Notes: generated by a model not told the origin, from the letters alone. Shown: positions 34,691-46,577, counted from the stretch's first letter. The stretch: DNA of 64,000 nucleotides from Erythroxylum novogranatense (GCA_029891385.1 CM057225.1:76533887-76597886), one strand, 5' to 3'. Translations and numbers: made by a program.

Positions 34691-35649
34691 CATTCCATTA
34701 CCGATGGGAAGGGTAAATTGGTCATTTGGAACAGGCTAGGAGTTTAGAATACATATTTTGATATGCTCATACATTTGGCCTCTATATATATAGAGGAATG
34801 ATATATTTTGCACATGCACATATTGTACAAGCATTCATGACATTTCCCGGCTTATGTGTTTAAATGTGATTTGTTTTGTGAATTATGGGATATTTGTGTT
34901 TGAAAATCTGAATTGGAATGCTTTAGGAGTGTTTTTCAGTTGTTAGTGACTCTTAGAAATTTTTCTAGAAATTTTGGGAGAAAATGTCCGGACCGGAGAA
35001 TTTTCTAAGTGACGGATTGATTGACTTTATAGTAATGGAATAACTGTTCAATGGCAATGGGAAAATTATATACATAATTTTAGGAATGAAAATGTTGAAA
35101 TATTGGAATTTGGGGACAACTTGGACTAGAAATGAATTTGAAAAGAGAAAGAACTTTAAGTATGTTTGAGGAAAAGACTAGTGACAAGTGTCTTAGGTTT
35201 AAAGGTTACAAATAACCTAAGTATCTTGAGTTTTCCGACACACTCTTTGGGAAGATACAAAAAAATCACTTGAAAAACAAAACATTTCCTCCTTTTAGGG
35301 CATTCCTTCTCCTTCCTTCCTTGGTTCATGATTCACCCTCTCTACAAGACCATTTGTTGTCCACTTGCTTGCTTCTTCTTCCTTGTATAAGACCAACTAA
35401 AACCTTGTGATGATGAAGATTTGTGAGAGTTTAAGAGATGGCCGTCAGCGTTGGTGAAGATAGAGAGTTAGGGGAGTTTTTGAAGACTTGAAAAGTTGAA
35501 AGCTTGTGTAGGTAAGGAAATTACTTTTATATTCTTCATTTAAGAGTTAGAAGCATTATGGTCTTAATTGTGAAAGATTGTGGTAGTTTAGGATGAGTTA
35601 TGGCTGAAAGTTGGAAGAGAGAAGATGAAAAAAAATGTCGAAGAAGAAG

Positions 35650-35815
35650 AGTTTGGATCGCACGTCGCAATAAGTTTGTCTTTGCGACGCCGCGAGAAAT
35701 AATGTTCTCACCATGGCAAGTGATGACCCTCGCCACGGCGAAGCTACTCTCAGACTTGCCAAGGGCGAAGCCGCTTCATGTCGTCGCGGCTAGCGTCTGT
35801 TGGCCGCGACGAACC
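35650..35815. repeat. GC-rich island in the 3' LTR
   Basis: It is the equivalent of 18060-18210, with more CpG loss: several CG words appear as CA or TG. Confidence 0.65.
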
Positions 35816-37019
35816 CTTGTTTTTCTAAACTGACATGTGTTAGTATTTCAGACATAACTGATAATGTAGACCTCCAAATGATGTGATTTTTAATTCGTTG
35901 TAAAATAGAGATAGAGGTCTACAATTGATGTGAAGAAAGAAAGTTTGAATTCAGGTGTTTAAGACCTCAAATCTTGAATCAAAGTTGAGTATAGATTTCT
36001 ATTTCAACCTAAGGATAGTTTCATGAGATTTGGAGTATAACTTTGGGGCTTTTGAAACAAATTCAATGTTTTTGGGGTTCTAGAAACATAGTACAATGGG
36101 TGAATTTGATCTAGTTCAAAATGACAATTGGTTTTGAGGTTTTTCTTCAAAATGTTTTAGTGTAGTGTGATATGGTAAATTGGGCAGAAACTTTGAAATG
36201 AAACTTGTGGAGTTCCCATGATCTTCTATTGATTTTTTTTTTTTTGAAAGGTAAAGGAAATATCCATTAATCATATAAATGAGATAAACAAGGTGGGATA
36301 GATACCCAAACTTTCAAACGAGAAAAATTGCAAGACACTCGAGCAAGTTCATGAGCTCCCACATTTCCTCGTCGATTAATCCAAACAACAAAAATATTAG
36401 AATTACTTTTCAACATTAATTGGCAATCCTTAATAATCCCTCCAAACTCTGAATGATCCTCTTGGTGTGATTTTATGGCAAGCACTACAAGTTGAGAGTC
36501 AGTAAAGATACTCCTCAAGTGTTGCATGTAACACCCAAATACCCCCTGGGAGGATAAATGGATGCCACCCAAGACAGGACAAACAAATCAAACCGTTTCA
36601 CACATGCATTTTTAAAAACTAAACGTAACACACATATAATACATCTCATAATTTCAGAAACAAATCGAAAGAATATTTACAGGCCCAAACAAACCAAATA
36701 AAATACATTTTTGCGCAACACAAAACTCAGACTCTTTTGGCCACTGCGGTTGACTTGTCCCAGTCCTTAATCTCTTAGCTCCGAACCTACACAGGGCAAA
36801 TCCACCGTGCTAAGCATATAGCTTAGTGAGTAATAACTAATCTATATTAACCGATTTGAGAAAAGAAAGAATGCATTTGAACAGATTTTTATACTAAGCG
36901 TAATCAGCGATACACGGAGATCCTTCGTAATCGTAATAATCAAATGAGATATCGAAATATAGAACAAATCAAACTATAAATCCATGAACAGAAGTGGGTA
37001 ACGGGACTTATACAGGAGA

Positions 37020-37120
37020 TGCCATAATTAGTATCAGCAGGAGAGACATATGTCTCAATATCAGGAGACACCAAAGTGTCAAATACTAGGAGCAGCTGCA
37101 GACCCTTCTAGCATGCCTAT
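37020..37120. repeat. Tandem palindromic units of about 25 bp in the solo LTR
   Basis: Three successive segments each start (A)TATCAG or (A)TACTAG and hold a palindrome: GAGACATATGTCTC, then GACACCAAAGTGTC, then GCAGCTGC. In RNA they could fold as consecutive short hairpins. Confidence 0.65.
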
Positions 37121-37790
37121 TTACCCACAACTAGGATTTAACAGTTGTAAAACAGAACAAGGTCATTTCAGTCATTTCATGTGCAGGCAAATAGTACTTC
37201 CAATAAATCAATCCTAGACATCATCTAGGTGTACCTAAAGTACTTACACTGAAATTTTCTACCTATATTACGTCTTTGAAATTATCGACCAGACATTTAC
37301 CTAAATCGCCATTAGTATTTATTGTCACGATAATATCCGGCGTTGGTCTTTCCTCTATCATAGGAACACGGACACAAATTATTATTAGGCTTAATTACTG
37401 TATGATAACTGAGTATGATGCATGTTCATGACAAATTTCCGGGATTAATCAACAACTCATAGTACCAAATCATTCATGAAGTTTCAGGAAATCAGCGATA
37501 CTGCGAGTATTCAAATGAAAGCAAGTCTTTACCAATTAAAGCTGAAAATGTACAAATTACATTAATTCTCAAATGCTATGCCAATAAGTAACATAAAGAT
37601 CATAGGACATGCTAAAAAGAGAAAAAGAGTGCGAGCTTAATCATTTAGCTCTACACTAAGAATGAAACAAAGATACATAATAATAAGAAATAGACAAAAA
37701 AATGAAATAGCGGACAACATTTGAAATTTGGTTTTCGTCAAGAATCACTTGTGAGGTAAGAGATGAAGTAAATGATAGAGGAGTGGTATC

Positions 37791-37798
37791 TATTTATA
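37791..37798 (-). promoter_or_regulatory. TATA-like box on the minus strand
   Basis: TATAAATA, preceded by GCTC and followed by GATACCACTCC on the minus strand, is a candidate core promoter of this solo LTR. Confidence 0.45.
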
Positions 37799-40638
37799 GA
37801 GCATTTTTGTAAACTAGTCATTTTTGTACCGTTAACTAACCGTTATTACCTAGTCGTTATACCTAGCCGTTAGACATTTTTGGGTGAAAAATACGTATGA
37901 CTACTATTCACAAATACATACAGTACTGTTCACAAATACGCATTCGATTCGCTCACGGATTGTGGCGTTCAGTAGCAAGACACTGCTCATCGACACTTAC
38001 ACTCGCTCACAATTCACATTACAAGACTTCTCACCGCCTTCAACATTCGACTTCCGACTCTGAAACTTCTTCTTTTTTTCACCTTCCTTTAACTTCTTCA
38101 CTTTACAACTAACCTATTTCGTAATTCTAACCTATCAGAATTATCCTAATCTTCAAACATGATAAATCTAAACAAAAACAAAAACAAAGATATAACTCGT
38201 GTAGGATAAACTAACCGTCAAATTTTACTGACCAGCTTTCCAAAGAAACCTCCAATAGCAGGTGGTGGTGAGTGAATGACTTCGCTATCTCTACTGATGG
38301 ACGGGTAAAGGAGGCATTCGGTGAGGAATAAACGATAATGTTCGATTTATATCGTTGCGTTTAAGTTTGGATGCGATACAACTAATAAACAGCTAATAGG
38401 TCCAAATAGTACTAAATAACCAAAAAAAATTTTATGAATTCTTAGTTGTAATAATTACCCAAAAATTCCAGAAAACTTCCGAAAATTTACCAAAATTCCG
38501 TCAGAAAATAATGACTCTCAAAATAAATTGGCAACTCAAAACTAATCCTCCATTAATTTCTAAAAATATTTGAAGTATACAAAACTTACAAAAATTATAA
38601 TAATACTGTCCAAATCAATCCGAAGTTTCATTAAATCAATTAACCCGGAAAATGCCATGAATGCATGCCAAAATACTTATGCACAATTTAAGCCAATAGT
38701 TAATAAGCAAATAACAAACATATTTCGTACGAAATTCCTTTAATATTCTAACCCCTAATTTTTGGCGTTACATTGCATGTTGTTTACTATCCAAAGAAGA
38801 GCCTGTCAAACCGCCAAGGCCTCCGTCACTAACGCTAAATGTAGTCCATCAAACAAACCAGAAATTGCCTGTTAAAAGTGACCTTCAAGACTCTCTATGA
38901 TAAAGCCAAACCCCGATGTGCCCATACTCTGAAATCTTGCCCCGTCGACGAAAATATGTCATTCATCCAAGCTATCTGCTGCACTTTGTCTTCGTCCAGC
39001 AGCTATAAAATGAGTGGCTGTTGGGCCTCTATTCCCACTGGAGGACAAAAGTTGTTGCTTCTTTTTTTTTTCTTGCGCCAAATTCCAGTGATATAGGAGA
39101 TCCATTGCAAGTTGCCAAGTTCTCATCGCTGTAGGGACTTGGGCTTGCCATAAGTGTTGGTTTCTTCCCTCCCATATCTTCAATGCTATGGTCGTAAATT
39201 TTGTGATGTTGGCTCCATTGTTTGCCTTCAGTACCTGCAAGAAAAACTCCCTAAAAGGAGGAGCTGGGTTAGCGATCAAAAGTGTCATATTTGGACAATT
39301 GGGTGAAAAGTTAGGTTTTGTCATAAGAAAAAGGGAATTGTGGAATAGTGTCAGGAATGTCACGAACATGCATTGTACACTTTTGAATTTCTACATATGC
39401 ATTATTGAATCTTTCTAAATGTGCATTTGGTAATGTGTAATTATTTTGATTGTTATAGAGGCACAGTTGGAACGTCATTCTACGGACGTTGCTGGGACTT
39501 CCAAGCAGTAGCTCGGAAGTTATAGGTGAGTAACCTAGACGGTTCCTCAATCTTTAATTGTTTAAAGTTCTGCACTTATAACTCTATGGAGAATAATGGT
39601 GGGCTTTTGTGAATTGTGTATGACTGGAATTCTGGACCGAAGGTCTGAAGGATTGGGAGTTATGACATAGAAGTGTAATTGTCTGAGAATGTGAAACTTT
39701 CGTGTTTTTACTGTGATACATTATGAATGTGAGTTTAATGTGAAAAATTGTGAACTACTTGATTGAATGTGATAAATTGGGTAATTGAAATGTGATATTG
39801 CTAAATTGTGACTTATGTATTCTATGCATGATCAGTTAATAACAGTTGTGACCGAAGCAGCCACCGAGAGCTACAAGCTAAATATTTAATGCGCCCGTAA
39901 TGGGACAGTTCAGAGCTACAAGCTCAACGTTTAATGCACCCGTAAAGGGACAGTTCAGAGCCTTAGGCTCACCGATTAATGCACCCATATTGAGACAGTT
40001 TAGGCGCTCGGTCACAACACCGAAATAAAATGGAAAAAAATGACATGTACTCATTTCATATGCATTTGATTGAATTGTGGATTGGGAAAAAGGTTAAATG
40101 CCTTATATTTGTGTGATAATTGTTATGTGATATTTCTGAATGTGTTATTGTCATAATTTGTGAATTAATTGCATGATGCATGAATTGAGTGAACCATCGA
40201 TGATGGTTCCTCACTGAGTTTGCAAACTCACCCAAAATTACAACTTATTTTTCAAGATCGAGAAAGTAGACTCCTAGCTCCAAAGAGAGATTTTTCATGT
40301 CGTGTAGATCGTGTTGGCAAGAGAAGTCATGGCTCACAGGTCAGTCAGCTGGGATTTTTGAGGGTGACCTAGTTAGGCTCTTGTTTTAGCCTTCTTTTGA
40401 GTAATGTATAGACAGTGTAAGACTGATAGGAATGTAAATTTCTGCTTTTGATGAAATGACGTGGGAAATCAATTTGGTTTCAAAATTTAGTAATTTTTAT
40501 ATTATGGTTTTATTGATTATGATGCCATGGAAAGTAATATAGTGACTGCTCGTAGTTCTCCCTTATTATAGGATATGTGTCGGATTGACCTACGGGCATT
40601 CCGGTATGTACCCTATGGTAAGGGGGCGCTATAATACT

Positions 40639-40984
40639 GGTAGGTTTCATAAGGCACAAGGTAATGCCATTGAAGAAATGGACAATGGAACCATGATACT
40701 AAGTAGTAATTACATAATGCTCCAACGGATATTTGCATTATAGGGATAAGAGGACTTCTATGAAGCTTATAATCTAATCATTATATTCAGTTGTTGTCGT
40801 AATGAGTGAAACACCATTTCTGGGATTGTCTTGTCAGCTTTAGGGGGCTTGTCTCTTTTGGATTGGTATGAGATTGGTTTTATACACAATCTCTAACTAA
40901 ATACATAAACTCTTTTTTCTACATTTATCATATTACTGATTTACCAAAGAAAAGGTCTAAAATTGGCTTCCAAACAAGGATATC
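40639..40984. other. Unassigned sequence right of the composite
   Basis: About 345 bp with no gene seen. It is the continuation of the target sequence ending at 17091 and precedes the copia fragment. The CTTGTCAG...GGGGGCTTGTCTC stretch near 40830 would fit a LINE 3' end, but I cannot confirm this. Confidence 0.35.
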
Positions 40985-42060
40985 TAAAAGTTGATGAGGT
41001 TTTGACCTTGTTCGGTTTTGTGGAAAACAAAGTTAAAATATTTTTATACTATAAGCTCAAGGGGAGCAAAGTTATCTTCCTATTATCGTAAGTGGATGAT
41101 ATTTTGCTCACGTCAAATAATTTGACTGTGTTACATGAGGGGAAGCAACTTTTGGCCAAACACTTTGACATGAAGGATTTAGGTGAAGCATCTTTTGTCC
41201 TCAGTATACAGATTTACGGGGATAGATCTTAACACTCATTGAGCCTCTCACAAAGAGCATACATCGAGCAAGTGTTACAAAGGTTTAATGTGGCTGACAG
41301 TAGACCTATTGTAACACCTATCTCTCATGGTGAGAGGTTATCTTTGACATAGTGTCCAAAGAATGAAGTTGAGAGAGAGGCTATGAGGAATGTTCTATAT
41401 TCTAGTGTTGTTGGTAGCCTGATGTATGCCTATGTGTGTACTAGACCGGACATTGCATTTGCTGTTAGATTATTGGGTCGATATCTGGCTAGCGCAGGTG
41501 TAGACCATTAGAACGCAGTTAAGCGAGTGTTGAGATACTTAAAGGACACCAACGTTTATACGTTGACATATAGAAAAGTCAATGATTTAAACTTCATAAA
41601 GTATATAGACTCCAATTTTGCTATGTGTCTAGATGACTGTAAATCCACTTCATGGTACATTTCTGTGTTGGCAAATGATGCAGTATCGTGGAAAAGTGTC
41701 AAGCAGACATTGGTAACTTCCTTGACCATGCATGTAGAGTTTCTTGTATGTTATGGAACTACTACACAGGTGGTTTGACACTGAAACTTGATTTATGAGT
41801 TTTCTGTAGTAGATTCAGTAGCTAGACACATTCAGTTGTATTGCAGTAATCTTACTGCAATGTTGTTCAGTAACAACAATAAGAATATCATAGGGTCTAA
41901 GCATTTAGAGGTCAAATACTTGTCCATAAAGGAGTTGCTTCAAAAAAGTGACGTCGAAATGGAATATATCAGGACTATGGACATGCTAGCCAATCTATTG
42001 ACTAAAGGACTTCGCTCATGAGTGTTTGTTAAACATGTACCCAATATGAGTGTGTTAAGG
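40985..42060 (+). pseudogene. Second copia element: C-terminal RT and RNase H only
   Basis: The sequence enters mid-RT: FLLLSVDDILLTSNN near 41075 holds the catalytic VDD of the copia YVDD motif, and KHFDMKDLGEASFVL follows. VVGSLMYAYVCTRPDIAFAV lies near 41407. LRYLKDTNVYTLTYR and SWKSVKQTLVTS come from RNase H, and the end reads DMLANLLTKGLRS near 41980. The usual DPLTK end is degraded. Several stops (for example near 41345, 41510 and 41776) break one nearly continuous frame. The 5' half of the element is absent. The lineage is a non-Sirevirus copia, not resolved further. Confidence 0.88.
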
Positions 42061-42384
42061 TTCTTAGACAGTAGTAGTTAGGGATTGTTATATTTGCTCC
42101 TTAAATGTTTGTACATTTTGATGTATTATGATGCTATGATTATTTATTAATATAGATGATCATCTTTTTATTCTCAGTAATAACTATTTTTATGTGCAGT
42201 CATAATACATACGGAAGACTTAAGATTTGTGTTAATCTTAAGCACTTTAAAGATCATTAGGCATATATAAAAATTGAATTTGAGCCTATGTCATTTAGAT
42301 ACATATAGTTTAGTACGGATATCCAAAATTTTGACATGATATAGGGGGATAAAACATTTAATCTTATAAAAGTTTTCTAATGCA
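42061..42384 (+). other. AT-rich non-coding stretch after copia RNase H
   Basis: About 320 bp between the end of pol and the hairpin units, with no open frame or motif that I can name. Confidence 0.5.
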
Positions 42385-42520
42385 GTTTAGCATTCAGCTA
42401 GAGAACATAAAGGTTCTCTATAATGTTGTTTAACATTCGGTGAAAGAAAACAAGTTTTCTCTATTGCTGTTTAACATTTGGTGAGAGAAAACAGGATTTC
42501 TTTGTTGCGGTTTAGCATAT
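42385..42520 (+). repeat. Tandem hairpin units of 41-43 bp before the copia polypurine tract
   Basis: GTTTAGCATTC, GTTTAACATTC, GTTTAACATTTG and GTTTAGCATAT start successive units at 42385, 42428, 42469 and 42510. Inside, AGAGAACATAAAGGTTCTCT and AGAAAACAAGTTTTCT are near-perfect inverted repeats. The second has a two-base spacer. Confidence 0.8.
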
Positions 42521-42854
42521 GTAGTTTAGTATAAAGTTGGTGGAATCAAGACTTACAAACAAAGATAATACATATTAAATTATACAGGTATCATCCTAGC
42601 TTGTCATACTTCATTTTCCTATTTATGTTAGTAAGATATTAGATATTTGTGATTATATTATACCTATGTTAAACATGACACATGTTTTTGATGTTTTTCG
42701 GTATCAAAAGTCTTGTAGGATGGAATGTTAGACTTTCATTATCTTTCGATCAAATGTTTTTAATTTTTTAAATTTAGTACTAATACAGTAGCGTGACTTA
42801 ACCGAGTTTTAAAACTTTTTTTAAACTTAAGTAAAAACTACAATTGATAATTGT

Positions 42855-42866
42855 CCAAGGGAAGAA
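42855..42866 (+). promoter_or_regulatory. Polypurine tract of the second copia element
   Basis: CCAAGGGAAGAA lies directly before TGTTGGACAATTT, a typical copia arrangement at a 3' LTR. Confidence 0.65.
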
Positions 42867-43138
42867 TGTTGGACAATTTAATCATTTCCTATAAAGTTGG
42901 ACAACTATTAATCGTATTATTTATTTTTTCAATAGCTTATCGATTAAGTTACATAATTTGTTCCAGATAAAAGTAATAAAATAGCTCAATAAATGATCTA
43001 AATTATTGGGTCAAAGTTCATGAAAAAAATGGATCCCGATTAGTGTAGATTGGATCCATATTAGGCTTGTGATGGGAAAACCTGATATAGAAGCTATATA
43101 TAAAGGTTAAGGTCTCCTGCAGTTGCTCATATCATTCA
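42867..43138 (+). repeat. 3' LTR of the second copia element (first part)
   Basis: It begins TGTTGGACAATTT after the polypurine tract and carries a strong TATA-like box, TATATATAAAGG (43095-43106). A solo LTR interrupts it at 43139, and it resumes at 46120-46124 (TSD). Its right end was not found. Confidence 0.65.
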
Positions 43139-46119
43139 TGTTGGACCCCGTCTCCAAGGCCCAACATTCGAACCCATAAAAACATACATAAGCATAGAGG
43201 ACCCAAAACCGACACAAAATTGGCCACAAAAGGAGAAATCTTAAAATAGAAAATTTGGCTTTGGATTTTTAATAAAAATGTTCCTCATGATCTCACGATT
43301 CTAACGCCACTGAAATCGTTCAATTCGGATTAGAAATGAAAAGTTATGGCAAAAATACTATCTTAAAGAAAACAGTGAAAACAGTCCTTCTACCGACTTC
43401 ATGTCAAAATTTGAAATCTTTAGAGGCTGAATTACTGATCATCTCCTTCATAAAACTTGTAGGTTTATAACTCTAGTTTCATTTAAAACAAGAATCGCCT
43501 CAATCCGAGCCCTATAGCTCCAGATATTTAAAAATTAGTGAAGTATATTTAGAAAGAATCAGCCGACCTCCACACTTTGTTTCAAACCAACTTTTTCAAT
43601 TTAAAATAAATAGTGCTAAATCAGGTGTAGAAAGATAGAAGAATTTCTTAGAAATCCATCGGTTCGAAAATCAGCTCAATCGGAGGTCTATGCAAAAAGT
43701 TATGACCAAAAGAAGGAGGAGGGGTCGATCGGCCAGAGACCGACCCCAAATGCTGCAAAGCCCGACTACCATCACTCTTGGTGCTCGCTCAAGATGGGCG
43801 AAGGGCCTTCACTCCAGCAGCTGGCGCCACGGGCGACCTGTCCCACCGCCCGACCTAACCGACTTCTAACCCTCATAACTTTTGACTCGAGCCCAAATTA
43901 GACACGATCGGAGGCGTTAGAAAGCTAAGAGAAAATCTATATTTTCAAGAAGGATTCAAAGACTAGCTCGGCCATTAAGGAAACAAATTTTAACACAAAG
44001 ACCGATCGACTAGCTCTCCTAACAGCATCAGAACTTGCGACCTCCATAAATTTTGACCCGAACTCCAAATTTAACAAACTTAGTGTCTATGGAAAGCTAA
44101 AAGAATTATCTACAATTTTCATGAAGACCACCGACCTATATTCCAACTCTATACGGGTCAAAAGTGGACTCAAAGCTTCGCTACCAATCATCACTTTGAC
44201 GACTCTCATTAAACACCAACGACTCACACTTACCAATTTACATATCATAAATAGCTAATAAATATCCTGGAAGAGGCTCTATAGCTCGACTAACACTCTC
44301 AACAAGTCTAAAAGATCCCATATGACCTATATCAACCCGTAAATTTGCAGAAAACACAACAACTCCAAAATTTGCGAAACTTCCACATCTCACCGACCTC
44401 TGCAAATTTCCAAAGAAGCTCTCCCAAAGCCAAAACCAAAGAATCACTCAAAATGAAAAATACTCATACACATGCTATTTCCAAGATCTCACATAGTTCA
44501 CAAATCAACCAATTCATATGAAGAGAGTACTAGAGCTCTCATTCTCATTTCAAATCATAACAAAGATTCATACATAGCTTTGGTTACATATTGGCATATT
44601 TATCAAAATAAAGCACAAAATACAAGAATGGGATGCTCAATGATCAATATGCTTACAAAGCTATTCCAAAAGCTAATTACTAACTTAATACAAAAGTTTC
44701 TAGAGATCTTGGAGTTTTTGTTCGATGCCCTTGCAAGGTTCCACAATCAACTAGAATTTTCACCTGAGGTGGGAGAACGGGGTGAAATAAACACTACTCG
44801 ATGGCTAACAAGTTTATAGCCATCGAATAATGAGCCACACACACACATCATTAATAATTCAAAGCATTAGCAATTAACTCAACTCATCACATAAAGCATA
44901 ACATGGAATCCTCTTGCAATTAAAACACATATTAGGCATCATGAACACAAATAAATGATGGATGCACATATTTGGCTCGAGAGTTCCATAAACACGATGT
45001 AAACCGAAGTTTACCGTAATCACGACGAGTCCATTTTTCTGATCTCGTAAGCCTAAAGCAGCGGTATGGAGAAAGCTAATGGGGTCAACGTGCACGTGAC
45101 TTTACGATAGAGGTTCTCTCTCCCCAAACACAAACAAACTATGTTCACATATTCATACGTAAAAGTAGCATTTTATGCTTCTTTCATACTTTCGAATCAT
45201 CAAAGTTTCATTCTTTTCTTTCAAATCATATGAATACACTTCCAATATGCTCATAATATAACAAAGATAGCACACATAGGCATTTGCCCACTACACAACA
45301 ACTATAAAATGTTACCCACCTATCGTAGAAATCAATTCAAGATCGCCTTCCTCCTTGTCTTGAGTAGGTTTTCGAGTTCCTTCAAACAAAACACATCTCT
45401 AATCAATTTCTAACTTCATAGGAAAGGTCATGATATTCAGAAATTAAAGGGAAAACTAACATTAACCTTAACCTAACCTACCCATGGCTCATTTAAGCTA
45501 GAATAATCATAACCTTCCCTAACCCCCCATAGATCTCACCTTCTCTTCCATTTTTCTTCAATCTCTACACAAACCCTAACTTCCATCCTATACCATTTTC
45601 GAATCTATCTTAAGAAAAGATGAAAACTTACCTTTCTCACTTGATTTCTCTTCTTTTTCTCCTTCTTTCTCCCTCCCTACGACTCTCCTTCCTCTTGGCC
45701 GAAGCTCTCCTTCCTCTTGTTCATGTTTTCTTCTCTTCTTTCCCTTCCCTTTGGCTTTGGTTCTACGACACTTCCTAATTCTCCTCTCCCTTTTATTCAT
45801 TTTACTCTTCTTTAAAGCCCTCCTCCCAAAACTACATAGTTTTGGTATTGGGCTCCTCCTCCTCCTCTCAAGCCCACTACACATATCCATTAATTTCTAA
45901 TCCTCCTTCTTATTCCATTTATTCTATAAAGCTCATTCTTTCCATCATTAAATCCAAGCCTTCAATCAATTTCTAACTTCTAATCCCAAGCCCAACATAA
46001 AAATATTTATATAAACACATAATTAAATCAATTAAGACAAAATAAAATAATTAACGAATAAATCTATAAATAAATAATTAATTAATTCAAATAAAATAAA
46101 AAATTTTCGGGGCCCAACA
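43139..46119 (-). mobile_element. Solo LTR, minus strand, 2,981 bp
   Basis: It is flanked by identical ATTCA at 43134-43138 and 46120-46124. On the minus strand it starts TGTTGGGCCCCGAAAATTT and ends GAGACGGGGTCCAACA. It holds a GC-rich patch (43720-43860), an acceptor-like CACCTCAG (ends at 44764), a hairpin with 10-bp arms (44798-44826) and a donor-like AGGTGGGTAAC (45311-45321). Purine-rich Lys/Arg-coding sequence near 45600-45890 is low complexity and not a gene. Confidence 0.85.
44798..44826. promoter_or_regulatory. Hairpin with perfect 10-bp arms in the solo LTR
   Basis: The arms TCGATGGCTA (44798-44807) and TAGCCATCGA (44817-44826) enclose a 9-base loop. It sits at the position where the other LTRs have their CACTGAG palindrome, next to CACCCC on the minus strand. 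Confidence 0.75.
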
Positions 46120-46124
46120 ATTCA

Positions 46125-46577
46125 TAAGTATATGGATTCTCTAATCTCTTAAGAGCGCTTATGTTTTTAAAAAGAATATAAAAAGACGTTGATCACATGT
46201 TGATGTACGATTCCCGTGAAGGTCTCAGAAGTTTGGAGCTCGTTTTGGTCACAAAAACTGCTTTAGAAGTTGAGATGAAACTAAAATTAAATATTCTGCT
46301 GTTCTTTCATTTTTACCCTTACATGAGCAATCTAGGACATATAATAAGATCTATGATATATGTTACAGTATACACAATAGAGGCTTACATGATTTAGGAG
46401 AATTAGTTTTTGGTAGTTCATTCATATTGGTAGGATAAAATGCATCAGGTTAAAATTTGAGGTAAACGTAGACTAACCTTAACATGCTAAAACTTGTTTT
46501 AAATTTATTTAACGAAGTAACTCTAGGAGTTTTTTCCGGGACAAATTTAAAGAAGTGAGACTTTTTTTCAATTGTTC
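46125..46577. other. AT-rich sequence upstream of the host gene
   Basis: No gene seen. The left part may be the rest of the copia LTR. A 66-residue frame at 46197-46397 has no recognisable feature. Confidence 0.4.

Larger units (their letters stand above)
36527..38772 (-). mobile_element. Solo LTR, minus strand, 2,246 bp, in the chromovirus 3' LTR
   Basis: It is flanked by identical TTGCA at 36522-36526 and 38773-38777; removing it restores the sequence seen at 18908-18925. On the minus strand it runs from TGTAACGCC (38772) to TTGGGTGTTACA (36527). Orientation is inferred from TGTAACGCC being a common gypsy LTR start and from a TATAAATA box on the minus strand. No coding sequence is present, so it is a solo LTR. 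Confidence 0.85.
36233..39418 (-). pseudogene. LINE-3 tail captured in the 3' LTR, split by a solo LTR
   Basis: It is the same antisense LINE fragment as in the 5' LTR. The A tail is seen as a T run at 36233-36245. RNase H C-terminal half is 36267-36526 with IFTDSQLVV (catalytic Asp kept here, unlike the Asn in the 5' LTR) and VWINRRGNVGAHELA. The solo LTR 36527-38772 interrupts it. The RNase H N-terminal half and connection region then read from 39369 down to about 38780, with IWEGRNQHLWQAQ. Confidence 0.8.
17092..40633 (+). mobile_element. Ty3/gypsy chromovirus (Tekay-like) with nested insertions, 23.5 kb
   Basis: The element starts TGTAACATCCC and ends GGGGGCGCTATA, and is bounded by identical pentamers ATACT at 17087-17091 and 40634-40638. 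Without its insertions the LTRs would be 3,679 bp and 3,697 bp and the interior about 4.7 kb. The order is 5' LTR, tRNA-Met-type PBS, gag, protease, RT, RNase H, integrase, chromodomain-like tail, polypurine tract, 3' LTR. The gag-PR-RT-RH-INT order identifies Ty3/gypsy, and the C-terminal chromodomain-like segment plus long LTRs suggest the Tekay (Del) branch. The TSDs show that it entered as one unit and was later invaded. Confidence 0.9.
34686..40633 (+). repeat. 3' LTR of the chromovirus, interrupted by a solo LTR
   Basis: It starts TGTAACATTCC and ends GCGCTATA at 40633 (CA changed to TA), followed by the TSD ATACT at 40634-40638. It is colinear with the 5' LTR: GC-rich island 35650-35815, LINE-3 tail 36233-39418 interrupted at 36527-38772, donor-like box 39524-39533, hairpin units 39868-40012, palindrome 40216-40229. 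The acceptor-like site here reads TTTTTCAAG. Confidence 0.9.

Noticed and set aside
36267..36572. A 101-residue minus-strand frame as a separate gene
   Set aside because: It joins the LINE-3 RNase H to solo-LTR sequence across an insertion junction at 36527, an accidental fusion.
38220..38240. Donor-like counterpart in the 36527-38772 solo LTR
   Set aside because: The best match, GGTCAGTAAAA on the minus strand, is weak, and the TATA-like box at 37791 would lie downstream of it, so I do not count this LTR as support for the intron idea.
45588..45890. 100-residue Lys/Arg/Glu-rich frame on the minus strand
   Set aside because: Low-complexity purine-rich sequence inside a solo LTR, with no domain.
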